A stretch of DNA of 64,000 nt from Pseudomonas sp. MAG733B (GTDB lineage: Bacteria; Pseudomonadota; Gammaproteobacteria; Pseudomonadales; Pseudomonadaceae): contig NZ_CP145732.1 in NCBI RefSeq assembly GCF_036884845.1, positions 5,146,001 to 5,210,000 of the forward strand. Reading direction: 5' to 3'. Below the pieces are notes generated by a model. That model saw nothing but the letters and a program-made list of their open reading frames with translations, was not told where the DNA came from and did not search any database. Each line of letters starts with the position of its first letter. Position 1 is the first letter of the stretch. A program made the position numbers and the translations under genes. Positions 51,897-59,864 of the stretch are shown piece by piece.

Positions 51897-52832
51897 ATGA
51901 AAGCCTTGCTCTTGCTTGTATCTCTGAGTTTGCCGCTGCTGGCCCAGGCAGCGGAACCGGAATCCTGCGCCACGGTGCGTTTCTCCGATGTCGGCTGGAC
52001 CGACATCACCGTCACCACGGCCGTCGCCAGCGAAGTGTTGGAATCACTGGGCTACAAAACCAAAACCACACTGCTGTCGATCCCGGTGACCTACCGCGCC
52101 TTGTCCTCGGGCAAGGAGCTGGACGTGTTCCTCGGCAACTGGATGCCCACCACCGAAAACGACATCAAGCCCTACCGCGATGCCGGCACCGTGGAAACCG
52201 TGCGCGCCAACCTGCACGGCGCCAAATACACCCTGGCGGTGCCCGACTACGTGTACGACGCCGGGCTGCATGATTTTGCCGACATCGCCAAATTCAAGGA
52301 CAAGCTCAACGGCCAGCTCTACGGCATTGAACCGGGCAACGACGGCAATCGGCTGATCCAGAGCATGATCGACAAGAACGCCTTCGGCCTGAAGGACTTC
52401 AAGATCGTCGAATCCAGCGAAGCGGCGATGCTCTCGCAACTCAAACGCGCCACGCGCAAGAACGAATGGATGGTGTTCCTCGGCTGGGAACCGCACCCGA
52501 TGAACACCCGCAACAAGATGAAGTACCTCAGCGGCGGCGACGAATACTTCGGCCCCAACTTCGGCCAGGCCACGGTCTACACCAACGTGCGCAAGGACTA
52601 CCTCAAGGAATGCAGCAACGTCGGCAAGTTGCTGCAGAACATGGAGTTCAGTTTGGTGATGGAGAACCAGCTGATGGACGCGGTGCTGAACCAGAACCAG
52701 AAGCCACGGGCGGCGGCGAAGGCGTGGTTGAAGGCTAATCCTGCGGTGTTGGAGGCTTGGCTGGTTGGGGTCAGCAGTCGCGACGGGAAAGATGGATTGG
52801 CGGTAGCCGGCGCCAGTCTGACCAGCCAATGA
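51897..52832 (+). CDS. Choline ABC-transporter substrate-binding protein (ChoX type)
   Basis: A 311-residue periplasmic binding protein. A signal peptide (about 1-18, ending QAA) precedes the mature chain. All residues of the choline box described for Sinorhizobium ChoX have counterparts at constant offset: Trp34, Trp82, Tyr111, Trp197, with Asp36 and Asn148. That points to choline binding, with related quaternary amines possible. No permease or ATPase gene follows. In Pseudomonas the CbcWV core transporter accepts several separately encoded binding proteins, which explains an orphan. The start has GAGGAG upstream. Confidence 0.88.
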   Translation: MKALLLLVSLSLPLLAQAAEPESCATVRFSDVGWTDITVTTAVASEVLESLGYKTKTTLLSIPVTYRALSSGKELDVFLGNWMPTTENDIKPYRDAGTVETVRANLHGAKYTLAVPDYVYDAGLHDFADIAKFKDKLNGQLYGIEPGNDGNRLIQSMIDKNAFGLKDFKIVESSEAAMLSQLKRATRKNEWMVFLGWEPHPMNTRNKMKYLSGGDEYFGPNFGQATVYTNVRKDYLKECSNVGKLLQNMEFSLVMENQLMDAVLNQNQKPRAAAKAWLKANPAVLEAWLVGVSSRDGKDGLAVAGASLTSQ

Positions 52833-52901
52833 TCATTTGAAGTCTGTCGCCTGACAGGGTAGCGAGCAGATTGTCAGGCGACCGTTTCACTGATGGGTTG
52901 A

Positions 52902-54038
52902 TCACGCCTGGTCCTTCGGTGGCTTGATGCACGCCAACAACCAGGCCACCACCGCACAGATCATCAGGGTCCCACCCAGCGTCTGCCCCCAGGCTGCCAG
53001 CATCAATCCGCCACCTATCAACAGGTAATACAGCAAACCGAACAGCGCGCCGGCCGTACCCAATCGATCACCATAGTTGACCAGCGCCGAACCGAGGATG
53101 TTCGGGATTGCCATGCCGAAGGCCAGAACCACCAACACCATCGCCAGCACGAACAGCGCAGTGTCTTCCATCAGCCAGACAAAACTGGCGCCAACCAATG
53201 TCAGTGATCCCGCCACCTGTATGAGTTGCGCACTACTCAACCCGCGCTGCAGCAGCCGTTTATTGAGCCCGGCTCCCAGACCGGAACCCAGGGCGAGAAT
53301 GACGCCACTGTAGCCGAACATTTTCGCACTCAGCCCCAGCCGCTCAAACATGAACGGAGCCAGGCTGTAGTAGCTGAACAAGCCAATGTTGAAGACCGCT
53401 ACCAACAACGTCGAACGCCAAATGTCTCGATCCCGCAGCATTTGCCACGACGTCTCGAACAGCGCGGGCGACGCCACATGCTGTGGTCGGGTTTCCGGTA
53501 AAACCCGCAGGCACCAGAACCACAGTCCAACGGATAGCAGCAAAAGCCCTCCCGGCACGCCTGGATATCCGAAGCCATGCACCAGGCTTGCTCCGGTGAA
53601 CAATCCAATGGCCGGGCTGGCGGCTAGCGCGATGCCCATAATCGAAAACACCTGAGCGAGTGCCGCCCCCTTGAAGCGGTCGCGCAACACGGTTTGCGTA
53701 ACGACCGAGCCTACCGCAGCGCCGAATGCGGCCACGCCCTGGGCGGCCAACAGAGCATTGAACGTGCTTGCGCTGAGCGCCATCAACGAAGCTGCAGCGT
53801 ACAGGGCCAACCCCGCAAGCATCGTTGGACGACGCCCGATCAGGTCGCACATCCGGCCCCATACCACCACGCCGAACGCGAACGCCAGGAAATACACAGA
53901 AAGCATTTGCGCCGATGCTTGCTGCCCAACGCCGAAGACTCGGCCAATGTCTACCAGCGCCGGGCTGTAAATGGATTGCGCCAACTGTGGAAACATCAAC
54001 AGCGCGACCGCCAATACGACGATTTTTTTATCATTCAT
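52902..54038 (-). CDS. MFS multidrug-type exporter (Bcr/CflA-like)
   Basis: A 378-residue transporter with 12 predicted helices. LLMFPQLAQSIYSPALVDI (about 15-33), the WGRMCDLIGRRPTMLAGL loop (about 60-77) and the proline/glycine-rich helix GIALAASPAIGLFTGA (motif C of proton antiporters) mark a drug/H+ antiporter of the Bcr/CflA or EmrD group. The start at 54038 is the ATG; a GTG at 54041 is adjacent. It is divergent from an AraC-type regulator across 100 bases, which probably controls it. Confidence 0.85.
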   Translation of the reverse strand: MNDKKIVVLAVALLMFPQLAQSIYSPALVDIGRVFGVGQQASAQMLSVYFLAFAFGVVVWGRMCDLIGRRPTMLAGLALYAAASLMALSASTFNALLAAQGVAAFGAAVGSVVTQTVLRDRFKGAALAQVFSIMGIALAASPAIGLFTGASLVHGFGYPGVPGGLLLLSVGLWFWCLRVLPETRPQHVASPALFETSWQMLRDRDIWRSTLLVAVFNIGLFSYYSLAPFMFERLGLSAKMFGYSGVILALGSGLGAGLNKRLLQRGLSSAQLIQVAGSLTLVGASFVWLMEDTALFVLAMVLVVLAFGMAIPNILGSALVNYGDRLGTAGALFGLLYYLLIGGGLMLAAWGQTLGGTLMICAVVAWLLACIKPPKDQA

Positions 54039-54137
54039 CACGACTTCACTCTCGAAAGAAACTGCCGTGCAGCTTAAGAAGTCGTAACTGTCGTAGTATC
54101 AGGATCCTGCCAACTTATCTCTGAAATCGGACAAACC

Positions 54138-54902
54138 ATGGCTTGGCTCGACGCCCACGCGTCTTTTGATCCTGACAGCTTCAATGCACCGGTTGTCGGC
54201 ATCGCCGCCGCCCTCGGTGATCACGATTCGGGCATGCATCATCATCAACGCGGGCAACTGCTGTTTACCCGTCAGGGCTGTACGCGTATCACCCTTGCCC
54301 AGCAATTGTGCCTGCTGCCACCCTCGCGCGCGGCCTGGATTCCTTGCGGTGTGGCCCATCGCGCCGTGATGCAACAGAGCGTCGATTACCGTTCCATTTA
54401 CCTGAGCCCCGCGTTGTGCGCAGACCTGCCGCAGCAGGTCTGCGTGATTGAAGTCAACCCGTTGCTGAGGGCGGTGCTGGAGTCGATCGCCCACGCAGAT
54501 TTCGACACGGCTTGGCAGCAGGGAAAGTACGTGCATTTGTTGGCGCTGTGCCTGAGCGAAATTCGTGACGCAGCCCGACAACCCATGCTGCTCCCGCTGC
54601 CGTCGGACAAACGCCTGGCACCACTTCTCGCGACCATCGAAAAGCTGCCGCCGAAACTTCAGTCACTGCAAGAGCAGATAGGTGCCAGCGGCCGCACCAT
54701 CGGCCGAATCTTCCAACGTGAAACCGGCATGAGTTATCAGCAATGGCGCCAACAATGGCGCCTGATGCGCGCCATTGAACTGCTCACGACCGGGCGAAAC
54801 ATCGGTTTCAGCGCTTTCGAGCTGGGATTTTCCAGCGACAGTGCCTTCATCGCGTTCTTCAAGGACATGACTGGCATCACCCCCGGTGACTGGCTGAAAT
54901 AG
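54138..54902 (+). CDS. AraC-family regulator with cupin sensing domain
   Basis: A 254-residue regulator. The N-terminal cupin (about 10-130) carries HHHQRGQLLFTRQGCTRI, typical of small-molecule sensing AraC proteins. The C-terminal helix-turn-helix includes IGASGRTIGRIFQRETGMSYQQWRQQWRL and the second motif FSAFELGFSSDSAFIAFFKDMTG. Regulators of this kind commonly control a divergent MFS exporter, as located here. The ligand is unknown. Confidence 0.87.
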   Translation: MAWLDAHASFDPDSFNAPVVGIAAALGDHDSGMHHHQRGQLLFTRQGCTRITLAQQLCLLPPSRAAWIPCGVAHRAVMQQSVDYRSIYLSPALCADLPQQVCVIEVNPLLRAVLESIAHADFDTAWQQGKYVHLLALCLSEIRDAARQPMLLPLPSDKRLAPLLATIEKLPPKLQSLQEQIGASGRTIGRIFQRETGMSYQQWRQQWRLMRAIELLTTGRNIGFSAFELGFSSDSAFIAFFKDMTGITPGDWLK

Positions 54903-54997
54903 GACCTGACGACCGGCAGCACAAACCAATTGCAACAATATATTACCTGCGTCATATTACGCCCGTAATAACAGGCCGATTTCACAGGTACCCTTTC

Positions 54998-56119
54998 ATG
55001 ACCAGCATGCCCACCGTTGAACCTGCCCTGGCTGCCCCGCTGACCACCGCCAAACCGCCCCTGCTCAAACGCCTGCTCCTGTCGACATTGGGTATCGCGG
55101 CTCTGGTGCTGGTTGGCGTATACGCCACGCACTGGTGGACGACTGGCCGTTTCATCGAGGAAACCGACGACGCCTACATCGGCGGCGACGTGACGGTGAT
55201 CGGGTCGAAGGTCGCCGGTTACATCGACGAAGTGCTGGTGACCGACAACCAGAAGGTCAAGGCTGGCGACGTGTTGATTCGTCTGGATTCGCGCGATTAC
55301 CGCGCCAACCTGGCCAAGGCCGAAGGTGCGGTGGCGGCTGAAGAAGCCTTGCTCGCCAATCTCGACGCCACCGAGCAACTGCAACAGGCGGTGATCGGCC
55401 AGGCCCGCGCCGGCATCGATGCCGCCGGGGCCGAAACTGCGCGTTCGCGGGATGACGATGCGCGCTACAAACGCCTGGTCACCACCAGCGCCGTGTCGGT
55501 GGAAAGCGCCCAGCGAGCGAATGCCACGTTCAAGACCGCCCAGGCCCAAAGCAACCGCGCCCAGGCCGAACTGCTGGCGGCGCAACGACAGTTAAACGTG
55601 ATCGCCACGCAGAAACAGCAGGCCCGCGCCGCGTTGATACAAGCCAAGGCCGAGCGTGATTTGGCGCAGTTGAACGTCGGCTACACCGAGTTGAAAGCAC
55701 CGGTGGACGGTGTAATCGGCAACCGTCGGGCCCGGGTCGGTGCCTACGCCCAGGCCGGATCGCAACTGCTGTCGGTGGTGCCATCCAGCGGTTTGTGGGT
55801 CGATGCCAATTTCAAGGAAGACCAACTGGCGCGCATGGTGCCGGGGCAACGGGTGGTGATTCACGCCGACGTACTCTCAGGCCAGGAATTCCACGGTCAC
55901 CTCGACAGCCTCGCACCAGCCAGCGGTTCGCAATTCAGCGTGCTGCCACCGGAAAACGCCACCGGCAACTTCACCAAGATCGTGCAGCGGGTGCCGGTAA
56001 GAATTCACCTCGACCCGGCCGACAGCGTGCTCGGTCATCTGCGTCCGGGTCTGTCGGTGACCGCTGAAGTCGACACGCGCAAGGAGCCTGAAACGACAGC
56101 CGTGGCCAGCGCGCCATGA
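54998..56119 (+). CDS. EmrA-type membrane fusion protein
   Basis: A 373-residue HlyD-family protein. One N-terminal transmembrane helix (about 28-47) leads to a periplasmic part with DDAYIGGDVTVIGSKVAGYIDEV (first lipoyl half, about 55-77), DNQKVKAGDVLIRLD, a long alpha-hairpin of Ala/Gln-rich coiled coil (about 105-205) and VDGVIGNRRARVGAYAQAGSQLL (second half). It connects the DHA2 exporter encoded next to an outer-membrane channel. The stop overlaps the next start (ATGA). No regulator is fused to the pair; the AraC gene upstream points the same way. Confidence 0.9.
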   Translation: MTSMPTVEPALAAPLTTAKPPLLKRLLLSTLGIAALVLVGVYATHWWTTGRFIEETDDAYIGGDVTVIGSKVAGYIDEVLVTDNQKVKAGDVLIRLDSRDYRANLAKAEGAVAAEEALLANLDATEQLQQAVIGQARAGIDAAGAETARSRDDDARYKRLVTTSAVSVESAQRANATFKTAQAQSNRAQAELLAAQRQLNVIATQKQQARAALIQAKAERDLAQLNVGYTELKAPVDGVIGNRRARVGAYAQAGSQLLSVVPSSGLWVDANFKEDQLARMVPGQRVVIHADVLSGQEFHGHLDSLAPASGSQFSVLPPENATGNFTKIVQRVPVRIHLDPADSVLGHLRPGLSVTAEVDTRKEPETTAVASAP

Positions 56120-57708
56120 GCCGCGCCCTCGCCGCCCCGGCGCAACCGTTCAATGCCGCGAACATGGCGACGGCGACCAAGGTCTTCGCCTTCGCCAGCA
56201 TGTGCATCGGCATGTTCATCGCGCTGCTGGATATCCAGATCGTCTCGGCGTCGCTGCGTGATATTGGCGGCGGGCTGTCCGCCGGCACCGACGAAACCGC
56301 ATGGGTGCAAACCAGTTACCTGATCGCCGAAATCATCGTGATTCCGCTGTCCGGCTGGCTTTCGCGAGTGTTTTCGACGCGCTGGCTGTTTTGCGCGTCA
56401 GCCGTGGGATTCACCCTGACCAGCCTGCTCTGCGGCGCGGCCTGGAACATCCAGAGCATGATCGCCTTCCGCGCGCTGCAAGGCTTTCTCGGCGGCTCGA
56501 TGATCCCGATGGTGTTCACCACCGCGTTCGTCTTCTTCACCGGCAAACAACGGGTGATCGCCGCCGCGACCATCGGCGCTGTAGCCTCGTTGGCGCCGAC
56601 TCTCGGGCCGGTAATCGGTGGCTGGATCACCGACGTTTCGTCCTGGCACTGGCTGTTCTACATCAACCTCGTCCCCGGCATTTTCGTCGCGGTGGCCGTG
56701 CCGATGCTGGTGAAAATTGACCAACCGGAACTGTCGCTGCTCAAAGGCGCCGACTATATAAGCATGGTGTTCCTGGCGCTGTTCCTCGGCTGCCTGGAAT
56801 ACACCCTCGAAGAAGGCCCACGCTGGAACTGGTTCAGCGACAGCACGATTCTGACCACCGCGTGGATCAGTGGCCTGTCGGGTCTGGCGTTTATTGGTCG
56901 GACGCTGCACGTGGCCAACCCGATCGTCGATTTGCGCGCCTTGAAGGACCGCAACTTCGCCCTCGGCTGCTTCTTCTCGTTCGTCACCGGGATTGGCCTG
57001 TTCGCCACCATTTACCTGACGCCGCTGTTTCTCGGCCGGGTTCGCGGTTACGGCGCGCTGGACATTGGTCTGGCGGTTTTCTCCACCGGTGTGTTCCAGA
57101 TCATGGCGATTCCGCTGTATGCCTTTTTGGCCAACCGCGTCGACCTGCGCTGGATCATGATGACCGGCCTTGGCCTGTTCGCTTTATCGATGTGGGATTT
57201 CAGCCCGATCACCCACGACTGGGGGGCCAAGGAATTGATGCTGCCGCAAGCCTTGCGCGGGATCGCCCAGCAACTGGCGGTGCCGCCGGCCGTGACATTG
57301 ACCCTCGGCGGCCTCGCACCGTCGCGGCTCAAGCATGCTTCGGGCTTATTCAATCTGATGCGAAACCTGGGCGGCGCCATCGGCATCGCCGCGTGCGCGA
57401 CCATTCTCAACGATCGCACCAACCTGCACTTCACCCGGTTGGCGGAAAATCTCAACAGCACCAACGAGGCGCTCAACCAATGGCTGTCCCAGGTCGGCAA
57501 CAACTTCGCCGCCCTGGGCCAGACCGGCGATATCGGCGTGACGGCCAGCCTGCATCAGCTCTGGCTGTTGACCTACCGCGAAGCGCAGACGCAAACCTAC
57601 GGCGACGCGTTCCTGATGATCGGGGTGTGCTTCGTCATCGCCACGGCCATGGTGCCCTTGATGCGCAAGGTGCAACCACCGGCCGCGCCAAGTGCCGATG
57701 CGCATTGA
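56116..57708 (+). CDS. EmrB-type DHA2 family efflux transporter (14 helices)
   Basis: A 530-residue drug/H+ antiporter of the DHA2 family. ALLDIQIVSASLRDIGGGLSAG and ETAWVQTSYLIAEIIVIPLSGWLSRVFSTR at the start match EmrB (D-x-x-I-V-x-x-x-L). ASLAPTLGPVIGGWITD forms motif C. Hydrophobic segments continue to residue 515. It pumps lipophilic compounds out through the EmrA partner. The start overlaps emrA-type gene end by 4 bases. Confidence 0.9.
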   Translation: MSRALAAPAQPFNAANMATATKVFAFASMCIGMFIALLDIQIVSASLRDIGGGLSAGTDETAWVQTSYLIAEIIVIPLSGWLSRVFSTRWLFCASAVGFTLTSLLCGAAWNIQSMIAFRALQGFLGGSMIPMVFTTAFVFFTGKQRVIAAATIGAVASLAPTLGPVIGGWITDVSSWHWLFYINLVPGIFVAVAVPMLVKIDQPELSLLKGADYISMVFLALFLGCLEYTLEEGPRWNWFSDSTILTTAWISGLSGLAFIGRTLHVANPIVDLRALKDRNFALGCFFSFVTGIGLFATIYLTPLFLGRVRGYGALDIGLAVFSTGVFQIMAIPLYAFLANRVDLRWIMMTGLGLFALSMWDFSPITHDWGAKELMLPQALRGIAQQLAVPPAVTLTLGGLAPSRLKHASGLFNLMRNLGGAIGIAACATILNDRTNLHFTRLAENLNSTNEALNQWLSQVGNNFAALGQTGDIGVTASLHQLWLLTYREAQTQTYGDAFLMIGVCFVIATAMVPLMRKVQPPAAPSADAH

Positions 57709-57731
57709 GGCTCGACACGCTTGCTGAATAC

Positions 57732-58172
57732 TCAGGCTTGAGGCGTTTTGCGGAAGCCGACGGCCAGTCGGTTCCAGCTGTTGATGGTGCTGATGGCCAC
57801 GGTCAGGTCGACCATTTCCTTGGGCGAGAACTGGGCGGCGACCACTTCGTAATCTTCGTCCGGGGCGTGGGTCAGGCTCAGTTGGGTCAAGGATTCGGTC
57901 CACAGCAGCGCAGCACGTTCACGTTCGGTGAAGAACGGCGCCTCGCGCCAGGCCGTTACGGCGAACAGGCGACGCGGGGTTTCGCCTCCCTTGATCGCGT
58001 CGGCGGTGTGCATGTCGATGCAGAAGGCGCAGCCGTTGATTTGCGAAGCACGCAGCTTGACCAGTTCGATCAGGTTCTTTTCCAGTGGCAGCTTGGAAAC
58101 GGCGGTTTCCAGGGCAATCATGGCTTTCAGGGCGTCAGGGCTAGCGGTGTAGAAATCGATGCGCGGTTGCAT
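57732..58172 (-). CDS. AhpD-fold carboxymuconolactone decarboxylase-family protein
   Basis: A 146-residue protein with the AhpD redox motif C-A-F-C-I-D-M-H (about residues 47-54) after KLRASQINGC. It has two redox Cys and the downstream His, so peroxidase-related or reductase chemistry is likely rather than muconolactone decarboxylation. The start at 58172 gives the family N-terminus MQPRIDFYTASPDALKAM; the frame is open to 58304 but reads through a REP-free intergenic region. It is convergent with the EmrB-type gene and divergent from the sigma factor gene. Confidence 0.85.
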   Translation of the reverse strand: MQPRIDFYTASPDALKAMIALETAVSKLPLEKNLIELVKLRASQINGCAFCIDMHTADAIKGGETPRRLFAVTAWREAPFFTERERAALLWTESLTQLSLTHAPDEDYEVVAAQFSPKEMVDLTVAISTINSWNRLAVGFRKTPQA

Positions 58173-58286
58173 TACATGCTCCAAGGCAAGTGGGTGTGTC
58201 ACTACGTTAGTCCCATGGGCGGATTGCACAAATAGCCAATTCCTCAGAAGTCGAGGAGGCCACCGACATCTTCCCTGAAAAAAGTT

Positions 58287-58305
58287 CCAAATGAGAATTG
58301 CCATC
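58287..58305 (+). promoter_or_regulatory. Candidate Fur box upstream of the second ECF sigma gene
   Basis: CCAAATGAGAATTGCCATC matches 11 of 19 positions of the canonical Fur site and contains the AATGAGAAT core typical of Pseudomonas Fur boxes. It lies about 80 bases before the sigma-factor start, a normal promoter position for an iron-regulated ECF operon. Confidence 0.5.
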
Positions 58306-58383
58306 AGTCGGTCCGGGGCACTAGAATGCGATCAATTCTTAATTGCACTCACGCAGGATGCCCGAGTCGAGTATCTGCCCGCC

Positions 58384-58890
58384 ATGTCGTCTGCCGATCA
58401 GCCTCTGAACCAGCAAGTCCACACCCTTTACAGCGAACATCACAGTTGGCTGCAAGGTTGGCTGCACCGCAAACTGGGTAACCGCTGTGATGCGGCCGAC
58501 CTGGCCCACGATACGTTCCTGCGCCTGTTGACGCGCCAGGTGGTCAAACCGCTGGGCAGCGAACCGCGGGCGTTGCTGACGCATATTGCCAAGGGTCTGG
58601 TGATTGACCGCTGGCGGCGCCAGGACATCGAACGCGCGTATCTGGAAACCATCGCGTACCTGCCGGTGGCCGAAGTGCCGTCGCCGGAAACCCGCCTGCT
58701 GATCCTCGAAACCCTGTGGCGCATCGAAGCGCTGCTGCGGGAACTGCCGGCCGCGACCCGCGACACATTCCTCCTGTCGCAGATCGAAGGCCTGACTTAT
58801 GCGCAGATCGCCACGCGACTGAATGTCTCGCTGATCACCGTCAAGCGCCATATGCGCGCGGCGTTCATTGCCTGCCTGAGTGTCGCTTGA
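58384..58890 (+). CDS. FecI-family ECF sigma factor (second system)
   Basis: A 168-residue ECF sigma factor. LAHDTFLRLL (region 2, about 41-50), PRALLTHIAKGLVIDRWRRQDIE and the region 4 parts ATRDTFLLSQIEGLTYAQIATRLNVSLITVKRHMRAAF are visible. It should be released by the FecR-like partner and transcribe the downstream receptor gene. Start ATG 58384 is preferred; the frame is open to 58291 across the Fur box. The stop overlaps the start of the fecR-like gene (TGATG). Confidence 0.9.
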   Translation: MSSADQPLNQQVHTLYSEHHSWLQGWLHRKLGNRCDAADLAHDTFLRLLTRQVVKPLGSEPRALLTHIAKGLVIDRWRRQDIERAYLETIAYLPVAEVPSPETRLLILETLWRIEALLRELPAATRDTFLLSQIEGLTYAQIATRLNVSLITVKRHMRAAFIACLSVA

Positions 58891-59849
58891 TGAATTCGTC
58901 GATGATCAACCCGCAGATTCTCGGAGAAGCCGCCGATTGGCTGGTGCAATTGCATTCCGGCACCGCAACACCGGCCGATCATCAGGCCATCGCCCAATGG
59001 CGCAGCCGCAGCGCCGAGCATGCCCAGGCCTGGCAACGGGCCGAAGTGCTGCTTGGGGATTTTCGTGGTGTGCCGGCCAACCTCGCGATCCAGACACTGC
59101 AACGGGCTTCGCGCAAAGAAGGCCTGAGCCGTCGTCAGACCCTCACCCGCCTGGGCTTGCTGTTGATGGCTGGTCCCTTGGGCATTGCCTCGCAGCATTT
59201 GCCTTGGGAGCAATGGAACGCCGATCAACGCACCGCCGTGGGCGAGCAGAAAAACCTGCAATTGCCCGATGGCAGCCAGTTGCTGCTCAACACCGACAGT
59301 GCGGTGAATATTGCTTTCAACCCACGTGAACGACGCGTCAAGTTGATCGACGGCGAGGTGCTGATCAGCACCGCGAAAGACCTCGGTGCCCGGCCTTTTA
59401 TCGTCGAAACGCCCCACGGCACTGCACGTGCGCTGGGCACCCGGTTTTGCGTACGGACCGAGGGCTCGCGCAGCCATGTTTCAGTTCTCGAAGGGCAAGT
59501 GGTGGTCACGCCGCAACTGCTGCATGAAAGCACGACCCTCAATGCCGGCGAGCGCCAGAGCTTCAAGTTGAACAGGCTCGATGCACCGGAACGCTTCGAC
59601 ATCGAGGCCGTGTCCTGGGACAAGGGCATGCTGCTGGCCAACAACATGCGCCTGGATGAACTGCTGGGCGAACTGAGCCGCTACCGGCCGGGCGTATTGC
59701 GCTGCCACCCGGACGTCGCGGCGTTGCGGGTGTCGGGTGCGTTTTCCTTGCGTGACACCGACGCCAGCCTGCGCCTGCTCAGCGATACCCTGCCGCTGAA
59801 CATCAGCCGCATGACCCGCTACTGGTTGTCGGTCGAACCGAGGGTCTGA
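58890..59849 (+). CDS. FecR-type sigma regulator (second system)
   Basis: A 319-residue anti-sigma regulator. A DUF4880 N-terminus (AADWLVQLHSGTATPADHQAIAQWRSRSAEHAQAW, about 13-47) and a weak hydrophobic segment (about 84-100, LTRLGLLLMAGPLGIAS) precede the FecR domain (KNLQLPDGSQLLLNTDSAVNI, LGTRFCVRTEGSRSHVSVLEG). It overlaps the sigma gene by one base and is 15 bases before the receptor gene. Confidence 0.9.
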   Translation: MNSSMINPQILGEAADWLVQLHSGTATPADHQAIAQWRSRSAEHAQAWQRAEVLLGDFRGVPANLAIQTLQRASRKEGLSRRQTLTRLGLLLMAGPLGIASQHLPWEQWNADQRTAVGEQKNLQLPDGSQLLLNTDSAVNIAFNPRERRVKLIDGEVLISTAKDLGARPFIVETPHGTARALGTRFCVRTEGSRSHVSVLEGQVVVTPQLLHESTTLNAGERQSFKLNRLDAPERFDIEAVSWDKGMLLANNMRLDELLGELSRYRPGVLRCHPDVAALRVSGAFSLRDTDASLRLLSDTLPLNISRMTRYWLSVEPRV

Positions 59850-59864
59850 CGCGGTCAGTCGTTG

